Assembly: GCF_030849505.1 (NCBI RefSeq)
Contig: NZ_JAUJFI010000006.1
Coordinates: forward strand, 16,978 to 80,977
Source of the DNA: Azospirillum isscasi
Lineage (GTDB): Bacteria > Pseudomonadota > Alphaproteobacteria > Azospirillales > Azospirillaceae
Reading direction: 5' to 3'
DNA length: 64,000 bases
The translations under genes were made by a program, and so were the position numbers. Within the stretch, counting starts at the first letter, position 1, and each line of letters opens with the position of its first letter. Under the pieces are notes generated by a model that was not told the origin of the DNA, searched no databases, and worked only from the letters and a program-made list of their open reading frames with translations. Shown piece after piece: positions 25,445 through 34,922 of the stretch.

Positions 25445-28252
25445 TCACCCCGCCGGATCGGCCAGAGCGTGCAGCAGCCGTTCGCGGATCTGGGCCAGCT
25501 TGCTCTCGTGGGTGACCTTCAGGCCGAAAACGTCCTTCACATAGAAGACGTCGATGGCCTTCTCGCCGTAGGTGGAGATCTTCGCCGACGAGATTTGCAG
25601 GGTCAGGTTGGTCAGCGCGCGGGTCAGGTCGTACAGCAGGCCGGGGCGGTCGCGCCCGTTCACCTCGATCACCGTGTGGGTGGTGGAGGCGTTGTTGTCG
25701 ATCAGCACGCGCGGCGGCACGTGGAAGACGCGGGTGCGGCTGGCGTGCGGGGCCTTGCGCTTGGTCAGCTCGTGCAGCGGCTTCAACTGGCCGGACAGCA
25801 CCTTCTCGATCATCACCGACAGCTTGGCGAGCTTGTCGCCGCTCTCGAAGGCGCCGCCGCCCGCCGCATCCTGAACGGTGAAGACGTCCAGCGCCATGCC
25901 GTTGGTCATGGTGAAGATGCGGGCGTCCACGATGTCCGCCCCCGCCGCCGCCAGCGCCCCGGCCAGACGGGAGAACAGGCCGTGGTGGTCGGTGGCGAAG
26001 ATCGTCACCTCGGTGATCGCCCGCCCGCGGTCGATGCGCGTGTTGACGGTCAGCGGGCGCTCGTCGCGCAGCGCCTCGCGGACCAGCCGGGCCTGCCGGC
26101 CCAGCGTCTCGGCGTCGAAGGCCAGCCAGTAGGCCGGGTAGCCCAGCGCGATGTGCTGCTCGAAATCGGCGTCGTCGAAGTCGGTCAGCTCGGCCCGCAG
26201 CGCCGCCTGGGCGGCCTGGATGCGGCGCCCGCGCCCTTCGACCGACAGGCCGCCGGACATCACCTCCTCCGACCGGTTGTAAAGCTCGCGCAGCAGCGTG
26301 GCCTTCCAGTTGTTCCAGCGCTGCGGCCCGACCGCCCGGATGTCCGCCACGGTCAGCACCAGCAGCAGGCGCAGCCGCTCCGGCGACTGGACGAGCGACA
26401 CGAAGTCCCGCACCGTCTTGTCGTCCTCCAGGTCGCGCTTGAAGGCGGTGTAGGACATGGCGAGGTGCCAGCGCACCAGCCAGGCGACCGTCTCCGTCTC
26501 CTCCGCCGTCAGGCCGAGCCGCGGGCACAGCTTCTCCGCCACCCGCGCGCCCAGCACGGAATGGTCGCCGCCGCGGCCCTTGGCGATGTCGTGCAGCAGC
26601 ACGGCGACGTAGAGCGCGCGCCGCGACACCACCTTGTGGATCACCTCCGACGACAGCGGCAGCTCGTTCAGCAGCTCGCCCGTCCCGATCTTGTGCAGGA
26701 TGCCCAGCGCGAACAGCGTGTGCTCGTCCACCGTGTAGACGTGGTACATGTCGTACTGCATCTGCGCCACCACCCGCCCGAAGTCGGGGATGAAGCGGGC
26801 CAGCACCCCGGCCTCGTTCATGCGGCGCAGCGTGATCTCGGGGTCCTTCTGGCCGGTCAGGATCTCCAGGAACAGCCGGTTGGCCTCCGGGTCCGCGCGC
26901 AGCTTCGGCCCCACCACCGACAGCGAGCGCGTGATGGCGCGCAGCGCGTTGGGGTGGATGTCGATGTCGTTCTGCTGGGCGGTGTGGAACAGCCGGATCA
27001 TGTCCAGCGGCTCGTCCTTGAACTGGCGGTCGTTGCGGACGTTCAGCCGCTCGCCGTCCACCACGAAGCCGTCCACGTCCTTGCGGCGGGCCAGCGCCGC
27101 CAGACGCAGGATGTTGAACTTGGGCGGGCGCTTCGATTCCGCCTCCAGCGCCGCGCAGAAGATGCGGGTCAGGTCGCCCACGTCCTTGGCGACCAGGAAG
27201 TAGTGCTTCATGAAGCGTTCCACGCCCTTGGTCCCGGCGTGGTCGGTGTAGCCCATGCGGGTGCCGATCGACGTCTGCACGTCGAAGGTCAGCCGGTCCT
27301 CCATGCGCCCGGTCAGGTAGTGCAGGTGGCAGCGCGCGGTCCACAGGAAGTTCTGCGCCTTGGCGAAGCGCTGCGCCTCCTCCGGCAGAAGCACCTTCTT
27401 GCCGACCAGATCGTCCACGTCCTCGACCCGGTACAGGTACTTGGCGATCCAGAACAGGGTTTGCAGGTCGCGCAGGCCGCCCTTGCCGTCCTTCAGGTTG
27501 GGTTCCAGCACGTAACGGCTGTCGCCCAGCTTCTGGTGGCGGTTGTCGCGCTCGGCCAGCTTGGCCTCGACGAACTCCGGCCCGGTGCCGGCCACCACCT
27601 CGCGGTCGAAGCGGCGGCGCAGTTCGGTGAACAGCTTGCGCGGACCCCAGAGGTAGCGCGCCTCCAGGATGGCGGTGCGGATGGTGACGTCGGCCTTGGA
27701 CTGGCGGATGCAGTCGTCCACGCTGCGCACCGCATGGCCGACCTTCAGCCCCAGGTCCCACAGGATGTAGAGCATGTACTCCACCACCTGCTCCACCCGC
27801 GGGGTGCGCTTGTAGGGCAGAAGGAACAGCAGGTCGATGTCGGAGAAGGGCGCCAGCTCGCCCCGGCCATAGCCGCCGGTGGCCACGATGTCGAACACCT
27901 CGCCGGAGGTCGGGTTGGGCGAGGGGAAGATGTGGGTGACCGTCAGGTCGGCCAGCGAGCGCACTACCCCGTCGGCGAGGTAGCAGTTCTGCCGCACGCA
28001 GTCCTCGCCCGATCCCTTGGCCTCGAACCGGGCGCGCACCTCCGCCCGCCCGTCGTTCAGCGCGCCGCGCAGCCGGGCGATCAGGGCGGGGCGCAGCTTG
28101 TCGCCGGTCCCATGCTCCGTCACCAGCGTTTCCAGGTCCTCCGCCAGCTTGCGCCGGGACAGGATGGCGCGCTTGTTGGGGATGTTGGCGGCGCCGGCGT
28201 CGGAAGGGTCGGCGGCGTCGGCGGAGGCGGCGCGGGTGGAGAGCATCGGCAA
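25445..28252 (-). CDS. glnD: Bifunctional uridylyltransferase/uridylyl-removing enzyme GlnD
   Basis: A 935-residue protein of usual GlnD length. A TTG at 28252 is spaced well from GGGAAGG; the next ATG is at 28246. The N-terminal nucleotidyltransferase has GGYGRGELAPFSDIDLLFL; the central HD domain has AVLLHDIAKGRGGDHS; two C-terminal ACT domains (around TEVTIFATDHHGLFSRLAGAL and IEVNGRDRPGLLYDLTRAL) sense glutamine. It uridylylates PII when nitrogen is short and removes UMP when glutamine is high. A PII gene, glnZ, is present at 61.3 kb. Confidence 0.97.
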   Translation of the reverse strand: MPMLSTRAASADAADPSDAGAANIPNKRAILSRRKLAEDLETLVTEHGTGDKLRPALIARLRGALNDGRAEVRARFEAKGSGEDCVRQNCYLADGVVRSLADLTVTHIFPSPNPTSGEVFDIVATGGYGRGELAPFSDIDLLFLLPYKRTPRVEQVVEYMLYILWDLGLKVGHAVRSVDDCIRQSKADVTIRTAILEARYLWGPRKLFTELRRRFDREVVAGTGPEFVEAKLAERDNRHQKLGDSRYVLEPNLKDGKGGLRDLQTLFWIAKYLYRVEDVDDLVGKKVLLPEEAQRFAKAQNFLWTARCHLHYLTGRMEDRLTFDVQTSIGTRMGYTDHAGTKGVERFMKHYFLVAKDVGDLTRIFCAALEAESKRPPKFNILRLAALARRKDVDGFVVDGERLNVRNDRQFKDEPLDMIRLFHTAQQNDIDIHPNALRAITRSLSVVGPKLRADPEANRLFLEILTGQKDPEITLRRMNEAGVLARFIPDFGRVVAQMQYDMYHVYTVDEHTLFALGILHKIGTGELLNELPLSSEVIHKVVSRRALYVAVLLHDIAKGRGGDHSVLGARVAEKLCPRLGLTAEETETVAWLVRWHLAMSYTAFKRDLEDDKTVRDFVSLVQSPERLRLLLVLTVADIRAVGPQRWNNWKATLLRELYNRSEEVMSGGLSVEGRGRRIQAAQAALRAELTDFDDADFEQHIALGYPAYWLAFDAETLGRQARLVREALRDERPLTVNTRIDRGRAITEVTIFATDHHGLFSRLAGALAAAGADIVDARIFTMTNGMALDVFTVQDAAGGGAFESGDKLAKLSVMIEKVLSGQLKPLHELTKRKAPHASRTRVFHVPPRVLIDNNASTTHTVIEVNGRDRPGLLYDLTRALTNLTLQISSAKISTYGEKAIDVFYVKDVFGLKVTHESKLAQIRERLLHALADPAG

Positions 28253-28470
28253 AACGTGAGCCTTCCCAGGGATGCGAGGGGTGCGACGAACCGTGCGGCG
28301 TTCCGACTATAACGGGAAAGACGATAATTCGCACGCGGCAGACCGAAAGAGGCTGCCGTCTGTTTGCTGCATGATCCGGCCGGGAGCGCCGCTGTGACGG
28401 CCGTCACTGACACGCTCCATTCCAAAGGGGTAGGGAGTTGCCAGTGAGACACGCGCGAGGGAGGCCACCG

Positions 28471-28791
28471 ATGATTCCGAATTCCGAAACGGTACGGCGG
28501 GAACTGGCGAATCTCGGCAACGCCCTGACCCTGGCGGAACGGGGCCTTCCGCGTCACACCCCCGCCGAACTGATGGCCTGGCTGGTGCACGCGCTGGCCC
28601 TGTGCCCCGGCTGCATCGGCGACGCGCTTCTGTTCGAGATCTGCGGCACCGCGACGGACGCCCGGGCCACCGACGCCGACAAGATCGCCCTGATCCGCAA
28701 GGGCTGGGCCGTGGTGGTGCGGGCGCAGTTCCGCCTGCGCGGCCTGTCCGTGGTGGGCGGCGGAGGCGAATGGCGGGCCTGCGCCGCCTGA
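28471..28791 (+). CDS. Hypothetical protein, 106 residues
   Basis: ATG 28471 follows GGGAGG at a good distance. The protein is helical in appearance with a CPGC pair in WLVHALALCPGCIGD and a C in FEICG, possibly metal binding. No family is recognised. It is divergent from glnD and converges with a minus-strand gene 16 bases away. Confidence 0.6.
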   Translation: MIPNSETVRRELANLGNALTLAERGLPRHTPAELMAWLVHALALCPGCIGDALLFEICGTATDARATDADKIALIRKGWAVVVRAQFRLRGLSVVGGGGEWRACAA

Positions 28792-28807
28792 ACGGCTGCC
28801 TGGGGGT

Positions 28808-29356
28808 TTACTCTTCCCGCACCGACAGGTGGATGTTGGCGCCGCCGTTGCGTTCCAGGATCTCCGCGGCCTCCACCTCGTCCTCCACCTCGGCGGTGCG
28901 CACCCACAGGATGACGCCTCCGGCCTCCAGCGCGCGGCTGAACTCGTCGGTGTCGGGGTGGCTGGTCAGCTCGTCCAGGTAATCCTTGATGGCGACGCCG
29001 CCCAGCCCGGCGGCGACGATGGCCGCCAGCGGGGCGGCGATCGGGCCGCCGACGATGGCGAGAAGCCCGGCGGTGGTCAGGGGAAAGGCGTATTTCATCT
29101 CGCCCACCAGCCCGGTCAGCGCCTCGTCGGTCGGGGTCTGCGGGCGCTGGTCCGCGGCCTCCAGCGAGGTGTGGCTGGCCAGCACCGACAGGTCGTCGCG
29201 GTCGAAACCGGCATCCAGAAGGGCGGCCACAGCCTTGTCGAACGCCTCGCGGGTCTTGAACAGGGCGACGACCTCGCGCACCTCGCCGACGGTGTCCTGG
29301 CCGCTGGCGTTCGGGCCACCGGCGTTCTCTGGGGTGTTCTCGGGCGCTTGCGTCAC
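28808..29356 (-). CDS. Membrane-linked hypothetical protein, general-stress (DUF1269/YflT-like) type
   Basis: About 182 residues. GTG 29356 is preferred because AAGGAG sits six bases before it; GTG 29386 is an alternative. The N-terminal 25 residues are Pro/Asn/Gly rich. A ferredoxin-like repeat (VVALFKTREAFDKAVAALLDAGFDRDDLSVL) is followed by a glycine/alanine hydrophobic hairpin (TTAGLLAIVGGPIAAPLAAIVAAGLGGVAI), then a second ferredoxin-like half ending NIHLSVREE. This arrangement is seen in stress-related membrane-associated proteins. Role unknown. mutS is divergent. Confidence 0.7.
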   Translation of the reverse strand: MTQAPENTPENAGGPNASGQDTVGEVREVVALFKTREAFDKAVAALLDAGFDRDDLSVLASHTSLEAADQRPQTPTDEALTGLVGEMKYAFPLTTAGLLAIVGGPIAAPLAAIVAAGLGGVAIKDYLDELTSHPDTDEFSRALEAGGVILWVRTAEVEDEVEAAEILERNGGANIHLSVREE

Positions 29357-29495
29357 GGCGGTCTCCTTCCCAGCTTCGGCTTGCACGTTCTACGGGCACC
29401 GAACAGTCTAGCGAAGCGGTCATCGCGGCACCAGAGCGGGCGTGCTAGGGTGCCCGCCTGCCTTTGCCCGCCACAACGCAACCGGTTGAAGTCCC

Positions 29496-32204
29496 GTGTC
29501 CGACGCGCCCGCCGCCATACCGCCCGCCATCATCCCGCCCCCCATCATTCCGCCCGATGCCACCCCGATGATGGCGCAGTATCTGGAGATCAAGCAGGCC
29601 CATCCCGACTGCCTGTTGTTCTACCGGATGGGCGACTTCTACGAGATGTTCTTCGAGGACGCGGTGAACGCCGCCCGCGCGCTGGACATCGCGCTGACCA
29701 AGCGCGGCCAGCATCTGGGCGAGGACATCCCCATGTGCGGCGTCCCGGTCCACAGCCATGAATCCTACCTTCAGCGCCTGATCCGCCAGGGCTTCCGCGT
29801 CGCCATCTGCGAGCAGATGGAGGACCCGGCGGAGGCCAAGAAGCGCGGCAGCAAATCGGTGGTGAAGCGCGGCGTCATCCGCATCGTCACCCCCGGAACG
29901 CTGACCGAGGACAGCCTGCTCGATTCCCGCGCTTCCAACTGGCTGGCCGCGGTGGCGGAGGCGGCGGGCGGGCTCGGCCTCGCCTGGCTGGAGCTGTCCA
30001 CCGGCGAGCTGGTCGTGCAGCCGGTGGAGCGCGCCGGGCTGGGGGCGGCGCTCGGCCGCCTCGACCCGCAGGAGGTGCTGGTCTCCGAGAAGCTGTGCCA
30101 GAGCCCGGACCTGTACGAGCTGTGGGGGGAATGGAAGCCGCGCCTGACCGTGCAGCCGACCCCGCGCTTCGACAGCGAGAACGGGCGGCAGCGGCTGCTC
30201 GCCCTCTACGGCGTCGGCACGCTGGACGCCTACGGGCAATTCTCCCGCGCCGAGGTCGCGGCGGCGGGCGCGCTGGTCGCCTATGTGGAGCTGACCCAGA
30301 AGGGCCGCGTGCCGCGCCTGTCGCCGCCGCGCCGGCTCGGCCCCGGTGCCGTGATGGAGATCGACGCGGCGACCCGCCGCAACCTGGAGCTGACCCGCAC
30401 CCTGACGGGGGAGCGGCGGGGCAGCCTGCTCGCCACCATCGACCGCACGGTGACCGGGGCGGGGGCGCGGCTGCTGGCCGCCCAGCTCTCGGCCCCGCTG
30501 ACCAACCCCGCCGCCATCGCCAAGCGGCTGGACATGGTGGAGTTCGCGTTGAACGAGGAGCGGCTGCGCGCCGACCTGCGCGAGACGCTGCGCCGCTGCC
30601 CGGACCTGGAGCGCGCCCTGTCCCGCCTGACGCTGGGGCGCGGCGGGCCGCGCGATCTGGCGTCGGTGCGCGACGGGCTGGTCCAGGCCTCGGCCATCCG
30701 CCTGCTGCTGAACGGCCATCCCGGCGGCCCGCTGCCCGACGGGCTGGTCGCCGTGGCGAAGGGGCTGGGCGAGCACGGCGAGCTGGTCCAGCAACTGACC
30801 CAGGCGCTGGCGCCGGAGCTGCCGCTGCTGGCCCGCGACGGCGGCTTCATCGCGCGGGACTATTCCTACGCGCTGGACGAGCTGGTGACGCTGCGCGACG
30901 AGAGCCGGCGGCTGATCGCCGGGCTTCAGGTCAAATACGCCGGGATCGCCGGGGTGCCGGCGCTGAAGATCAAGCACAACAACGTGCTCGGCTACCACAT
31001 CGAGGTGACGGCGACCCACGCGGACAAGCTGATGTCCGAGAAGGGGCGCGAGGTCTTCATGCACCGCCAGACCATGGCGAACGCCGTGCGCTTCGGCACG
31101 GTCGAGCTGTCGGACCTGGAGCGCCGCATCTCCGAAGCCGCCGACAAGGCGCTGGCCGTGGAGCTGGAGCTGTTCAACGACCTCGTGGAGGAGGTGACCA
31201 GCCGCGCCGACGTCATCGCCCAGGCGGCGCACGCGCTGGCCGCGCTGGACGTCGCCACCTCGTTGGCCGAACTGGCCGCGGAGCGGCGCTACAACCGGCC
31301 CGTGGTGGACGGCAGCCTCGCCTTCTCGATCAAGGGCGGGCGGCACCCGGTGGTGGAGGCGGTGCTGGACGCCGGCAACGCGGGACCCTTCGTCGCCAAC
31401 GACTGCGACCTCGCTCCGGACAACCGGCTGTGGCTGCTGACCGGCCCGAACATGGCGGGTAAATCCACCTTCCTGCGCCAGAACGCGCTGATCGCCGTGC
31501 TGGCCCAGATGGGCGGTTTCGTGCCGGCGGACAGCGCGCACATCGGGGTGGTGGACCGGCTCTACAGCCGTGTCGGTGCCGCCGACGATCTGGCGCGGGG
31601 ACGTTCCACCTTCATGGTGGAGATGGTCGAGACCGCGGCCATCCTGAACCAGTCCGGCGACCGCGCGCTGGTCATCCTGGACGAGATCGGGCGCGGCACG
31701 GCGACCTTCGACGGCCTGTCCATCGCCTGGGCCTGCGTGGAGCACCTGCACGACGTCAATCGCTGCCGCGCGCTGTTCGCCACCCATTACCACGAGCTGA
31801 CCATGCTGGCCGGCAAGCTGCCGGGCCTGTCCTGCCACACCATGCGCATCAAGGAATGGCAGGGCGACGTGGTGTTCCTGCACGAGGTGACGGCGGGGGC
31901 GGCGGACCGCAGCTACGGCATCCATGTGGCGAAGCTGGCGGGCCTGCCCGGCGCCGTGGTGGGCCGCGCGGAGGAGGTGCTGACCATCCTGGAATCGGGC
32001 GACCAGAACGCCGCCATCCACCGTCTGGCCGAGGATCTGCCGCTGTTCAGCGCCGCGCTGAAGCGCCCGGCCCCCGCAGCGGCGCCCGCCGCCGCCCCGG
32101 AACCGTCACGGGTGGAGGAGGCGTTGAAGTCCATCGACCCCGACAGCCTGACTCCGCGCCAGGCTCTGGAGGAGTTGTACCGGCTGCGCGGCATGATGCG
32201 TTAA
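29496..32204 (+). CDS. mutS: DNA mismatch repair protein MutS
   Basis: A 902-residue protein starting at GTG 29496. The mismatch-reading motif FYEMF lies in domain I near residue 50; the ATPase has [10 protein letters not shown] (Walker A), [12 protein letters not shown] (Walker B and signature) and ATHYHEL. The C-terminal [24 protein letters not shown] is the usual dimer helix. It recognises mispairs and recruits MutL. Length matches alphaproteobacterial MutS. The glnD-mutS neighbourhood is common in the class. Confidence 0.98.
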   Translation: MSDAPAAIPPAIIPPPIIPPDATPMMAQYLEIKQAHPDCLLFYRMGDFYEMFFEDAVNAARALDIALTKRGQHLGEDIPMCGVPVHSHESYLQRLIRQGFRVAICEQMEDPAEAKKRGSKSVVKRGVIRIVTPGTLTEDSLLDSRASNWLAAVAEAAGGLGLAWLELSTGELVVQPVERAGLGAALGRLDPQEVLVSEKLCQSPDLYELWGEWKPRLTVQPTPRFDSENGRQRLLALYGVGTLDAYGQFSRAEVAAAGALVAYVELTQKGRVPRLSPPRRLGPGAVMEIDAATRRNLELTRTLTGERRGSLLATIDRTVTGAGARLLAAQLSAPLTNPAAIAKRLDMVEFALNEERLRADLRETLRRCPDLERALSRLTLGRGGPRDLASVRDGLVQASAIRLLLNGHPGGPLPDGLVAVAKGLGEHGELVQQLTQALAPELPLLARDGGFIARDYSYALDELVTLRDESRRLIAGLQVKYAGIAGVPALKIKHNNVLGYHIEVTATHADKLMSEKGREVFMHRQTMANAVRFGTVELSDLERRISEAADKALAVELELFNDLVEEVTSRADVIAQAAHALAALDVATSLAELAAERRYNRPVVDGSLAFSIKGGRHPVVEAVLDAGNAGPFVANDCDLAPDNRLWLLTGPNMAGKSTFLRQNALIAVLAQMGGFVPADSAHIGVVDRLYSRVGAADDLARGRSTFMVEMVETAAILNQSGDRALVILDEIGRGTATFDGLSIAWACVEHLHDVNRCRALFATHYHELTMLAGKLPGLSCHTMRIKEWQGDVVFLHEVTAGAADRSYGIHVAKLAGLPGAVVGRAEEVLTILESGDQNAAIHRLAEDLPLFSAALKRPAPAAAPAAAPEPSRVEEALKSIDPDSLTPRQALEELYRLRGMMR

Positions 32205-32214
32205 ACGGGAATAT

Positions 32215-32243
32215 TTGCGAAGCGTCACACGCTATTGTATGAA
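32215..32243 (+). promoter_or_regulatory. Candidate sigma-70-type promoter for the small membrane peptide
   Basis: TTGCGA (32215-32220) and TATGAA (32238-32243) are 17 bases apart, about 75 bases before the small peptide start. It overlaps AGCGT-CAC-ACGCT, a short palindrome between the boxes that could be an operator. Confidence 0.45.
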
Positions 32244-32317
32244 AAACCGCCGCCGCAGCGTCCCGTCCCGCTGAGGATGGGCGCTGTCATCCAAGCGGCG
32301 GGAAGGGGGTGTGTTTA

Positions 32318-32401
32318 TTGACCCCTGGTAAGGTCCTGGTGATCTGCACGGTCATACAGACGGTCGTCGCGATCCTCGCGCTGGTCGTCGCCGTGCTGTA
32401 A
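32318..32401 (+). CDS. Small hydrophobic membrane peptide, about 27-30 residues
   Basis: A tiny frame starts at TTG 32318, nine bases after GGGGG, or at an in-frame GTG 32309. The product is almost wholly one transmembrane helix (VLVICTVIQTVVAILALVVAVL) with no charged residue after the first lysine. A promoter-like pair lies upstream and a strong intrinsic terminator starts 12 bases after the stop, so it is a self-contained transcription unit. Such peptides are often regulators of membrane complexes or part of toxin systems; no family was recognised. Confidence 0.6.
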   Translation: MTPGKVLVICTVIQTVVAILALVVAVL

Positions 32402-32412
32402 GCCAGACGACG

Positions 32413-32446
32413 GAGGGGCGGCGCGGCAACGCCGCCCCTCTTTTCG
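32413..32446 (+). terminator. Intrinsic terminator after the small membrane peptide
   Basis: Stem GAGGGGCGGC with GCCGCCCCTC and an eight-base loop, then TTTT. Confidence 0.9.
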
Positions 32447-32573
32447 TGTGCACGCCCGTTCGGCCATACAAACCGTCCGAAGCGCGCGGTACCGGAGGTG
32501 TCGTCTATTGACCACTGGTGCGGGAAATATAGCGCCGAACCACAGCCGCTGCAATCCCATCCCATGGCCGGGC

Positions 32574-32756
32574 TCAAGCCCGTTCCGCCGCGTCTTCCTC
32601 CATCGGGGCGCCGCGGTCGTGGATGGGGGTGACGTGGCGCTGCGCGTGGCGCAGCTTTTCCTCCACCGCCTCGTTCACGAACTGGTCGAGCGACCGGCCT
32701 TCCCGCTCGGCGGCCTTGGACGCTTCGGATTCCAGCGATCTGCGCAGATGAACCAT
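32574..32756 (-). CDS. Ribbon-helix-helix (Arc/HicB-like) small protein
   Basis: A 60-residue protein with GGGGGAGG before ATG. MVHLRRSLESEASKAAEREGRSLDQFVNEAVEEKL fits the RHH fold: a beta strand, then two helices with the S-L-x-x-F-V-N turn. The tail is acidic and unstructured. Similar proteins are antitoxins or stand-alone repressors. No toxin gene lies next to it, unless the nearby membrane peptide plays that part, which is speculation. Confidence 0.75.
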   Translation of the reverse strand: MVHLRRSLESEASKAAEREGRSLDQFVNEAVEEKLRHAQRHVTPIHDRGAPMEEDAAERA

Positions 32757-32831
32757 TCTGTGCCTCCCCCACCGTGGAATGGACTCGTCCGGGATGACAG
32801 ATGGGAAGCGCGGTTCCGTGCTGCGAGCCGC

Positions 32832-33323
32832 CTATCCGGAAGCGCCGGTCCGTTCCGGGACGCCCAATGGAAGATTTGGGGGAAGATTTGGGGCCGGAAG
32901 AATCGGGGCCGCGTGCAGCGCGCGGGCGGCGACGGCCATCGGGTCCTCGCCGGGGGCGCAGGGATGGGTGGCGGCCAGCAACGCTTCGGGCACGCTGGCG
33001 GCGATGTAGTCCGCCACCGTGTCGTACACGGGGATGATCATGCCGATGCGGGTCAGCTCGACGACCTTCCCCACATGGCCGGGCGCACACAGCAGCGACA
33101 GGACCTTGCCCGCCGACGCGGCCTCTCCGTTCATCACCAGCATCATGCCGATGCCGGCGCTGTCGATGAAGTCCAGCCCCGTCAGGTCGAGGAGATGGCG
33201 GCGCTCCGGCCCGCCCTTCACGTCGGCGATGGCCTGACGCACGGGGTCGGCGTCCTGGCCGGTGAAGCGCCCGGTCAGCACCAGACGGGCGAAGTGCCGT
33301 TCGTTCTCCTTGCGATACTGCAC
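32832..33323 (-). CDS. STAS-domain protein (anti-sigma-factor antagonist type)
   Basis: About 163 residues. GTG 33323 is preferred over an upstream frame start because AGGAAAGGG lies just before it and similarity begins there. The STAS core has HLLDLTGLDFIDSAGIGMMLVMNGEA with the Ser that anti-sigma kinases phosphorylate, followed by VGKVVELTRIGMIIPVYDTVADYI. After residue 115 a proline-rich tail carries a doubled NLPP encoded by a 12-bp tandem repeat. It probably takes part in partner switching; no anti-sigma kinase is in the window. Confidence 0.85.
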   Translation of the reverse strand: MQYRKENERHFARLVLTGRFTGQDADPVRQAIADVKGGPERRHLLDLTGLDFIDSAGIGMMLVMNGEAASAGKVLSLLCAPGHVGKVVELTRIGMIIPVYDTVADYIAASVPEALLAATHPCAPGEDPMAVAARALHAAPILPAPNLPPNLPLGVPERTGASG

Positions 33324-33486
33324 GGCTGCACCCTTTCCTGTCTCCCGTGGGCCATGATCCGGTGCGGGCCACCGGTGGGCAAGCGGGCCGTCGTGCCCGC
33401 TCCTGCGCGATGTTGACGCAGGCCGCGCCTTTTTGTCACGGTTCCTTTGCCCCTTGACGGCGCGGCGCACCGGTCCTAAAAGCGGG

Positions 33487-33543
33487 ATCACGTGGTGATT
33501 TGGTCGACCGGCTTGCGGGCCACGTAAAACAACCCGCTAAAAA
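33487..33543 (+). promoter_or_regulatory. SAM-II riboswitch upstream of metZ
   Basis: The short conserved SAM-II elements appear in order: ACGTGGTGATTTG, then CCGGCTTGCGGGCCACGT, AAAAC and ACCCGCTAAAAA. CGTGG and CCACG can form the first helix, and GCGGG with CCCGC the pseudoknot helix. SAM-II is known mainly from alphaproteobacterial methionine genes. Binding of S-adenosylmethionine would lower metZ expression. A terminator stem and T-run follow directly. Confidence 0.93.
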
Positions 33544-33560
33544 GGTCCGAGCCGCGTCCG

Positions 33561-33592
33561 CGCCTCGACCCGATCGGTCGGGGCGTTTTTTG
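33561..33592 (+). terminator. Terminator/attenuator between SAM-II riboswitch and metZ
   Basis: CGCCTCGACC pairs with GGTCGGGGCG (one bulge or mismatch) and is followed by six T. Its place 20 bases after the riboswitch and before metZ fits SAM-controlled early termination. Confidence 0.85.
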
Positions 33593-33638
33593 TTTGGCCG
33601 GTCTGCCCCGCCGGCGGACAGAGGAGTCACAAGCGGCC

Positions 33639-34847
33639 ATGGCGCGCACCGATCATCGCAATCCGAACGTCGCGGGGCTTCGCCCGCGCTCCCGTCTGGT
33701 CCATGGCGGCGTCCGCCGCTCGTCCTTCGACGAGACCTGCGAGGCGCTCTACCAGACCTCCGGTTTCGTCTACGGCTCGGCGGAGGAGGCGGAGCACGCC
33801 TTCGCCAACGACGGCGCCCGCCACGTCTACTCGCGCTTCCGCAACCCGACCACGGCGATGTTCGAGGACCGGCTGTGCGAGTACGAGGGTGCCGCCTGGG
33901 CCTACGCCACCACCAGCGGCATGGCCGCGGTGCACGCCGCCCTGTGGTCGAACCTGCGCACCGGCGACCGCATCGTGGCGCCGCGCTCGCTGTTCATTTC
34001 CTGCTACTGGGTCATCAAGGAGCTGTCGGCCCGCTTCGGCGTGGAGGCGGTCTTCGTCGACGGCACCGACCTGTCCCAGTGGGAGGAGGCGCTGTCCAAG
34101 CCCACCAAGGCGGTCTTCCTGGAAACCCCCAGCAATCCGGGGCTGGAGGTCGTGGACCTGCGCGCGGTCAGCGAGCTGGCCCACAAGGCCGGGGCCAAGG
34201 TGGTGGTGGACAACGCCTTCGCCACGCCGGTGCTGCAGCGCCCGTTCGAGATGGGCGCCGACGTCGTCGTCTATTCGGCGACCAAGCACATCGACGGCCA
34301 GGGGCGCTGTCTGGGCGGCATCATCCTGACCAACGACAAGCAGTACGGGGCGGAGGTGATCCACCCCTACTTGCGCCACACCGGACCGACCATCTCCCCC
34401 TTCAACGCCTGGCTGCTGCTGAAGGGGCTGGAGACGCTGGAGCTGCGCGTGTCGGCCCAGAGCGCGTCCGCCCTGACGGTGGCGGAGTTCCTGGAAGGCC
34501 ACGCGAAGGTGGAGCGGGTGCTCTATCCGGGCCTGCCCAGCCACCCGCAGCACGATCTCGTCCGCAGCCAGATGACCGGCGGCGGCACCATGCTGTCGAT
34601 CTTCCTGAAAGGCGGCAAGCAGGAGGCGTTCGCCGCCCTGAACGACCTTCGGATGGTGATGATCTCCAACAATCTGGGCGACTCGAAGAGCCTCGTCACC
34701 CACCCCGACACCACCACCCACGCCAAGCTGACGCCCGAGGAAAAGGCGGCGGCGAACATCACGCCGAACCTGCTGCGCCTGTCCGTTGGGCTGGAGGACG
34801 CCCAGGACATCGTGGAAGATCTCGACCGCGCGCTCGCTTCCCTGTAA
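33639..34847 (+). CDS. metZ: O-succinylhomoserine sulfhydrylase MetZ
   Basis: A 402-residue PLP enzyme of the Cys/Met gamma-family. ATG 33639 is preferred to an upstream in-frame start at 33594. Motifs: HVYSRFRNPTTAMFEDRLCEYEGA (phosphate and Tyr region), VVDNAFATPVLQRPFEMGADVVVYSATKHIDGQGRCLGG with the PLP lysine near residue 208, and the C-terminal NLLRLSVGLEDAQDIVEDL. It makes homocysteine from O-succinylhomoserine and sulfide. The SAM-II riboswitch just upstream agrees with this role. Confidence 0.95.
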   Translation: MARTDHRNPNVAGLRPRSRLVHGGVRRSSFDETCEALYQTSGFVYGSAEEAEHAFANDGARHVYSRFRNPTTAMFEDRLCEYEGAAWAYATTSGMAAVHAALWSNLRTGDRIVAPRSLFISCYWVIKELSARFGVEAVFVDGTDLSQWEEALSKPTKAVFLETPSNPGLEVVDLRAVSELAHKAGAKVVVDNAFATPVLQRPFEMGADVVVYSATKHIDGQGRCLGGIILTNDKQYGAEVIHPYLRHTGPTISPFNAWLLLKGLETLELRVSAQSASALTVAEFLEGHAKVERVLYPGLPSHPQHDLVRSQMTGGGTMLSIFLKGGKQEAFAALNDLRMVMISNNLGDSKSLVTHPDTTTHAKLTPEEKAAANITPNLLRLSVGLEDAQDIVEDLDRALASL

Positions 34848-34854
34848 AGACTCG

Positions 34855-34907
34855 GACCCGGAACCAAATGCTGCAGTGCAGCGTTGGCGTCCGGGTCACG
34901 GTTTTTT
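34855..34907 (+). terminator. Terminator after metZ
   Basis: GACCCGG (34855-34861) pairs with CCGGGTC (34891-34897), with an inner GCTGCA/TGCAGC hairpin, and six T follow at 34902-34907. The next gene starts 16 bases on, so this could also act as a partial stop. Confidence 0.65.
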
Positions 34908-34922
34908 GGTGAGGTGCAAGGA

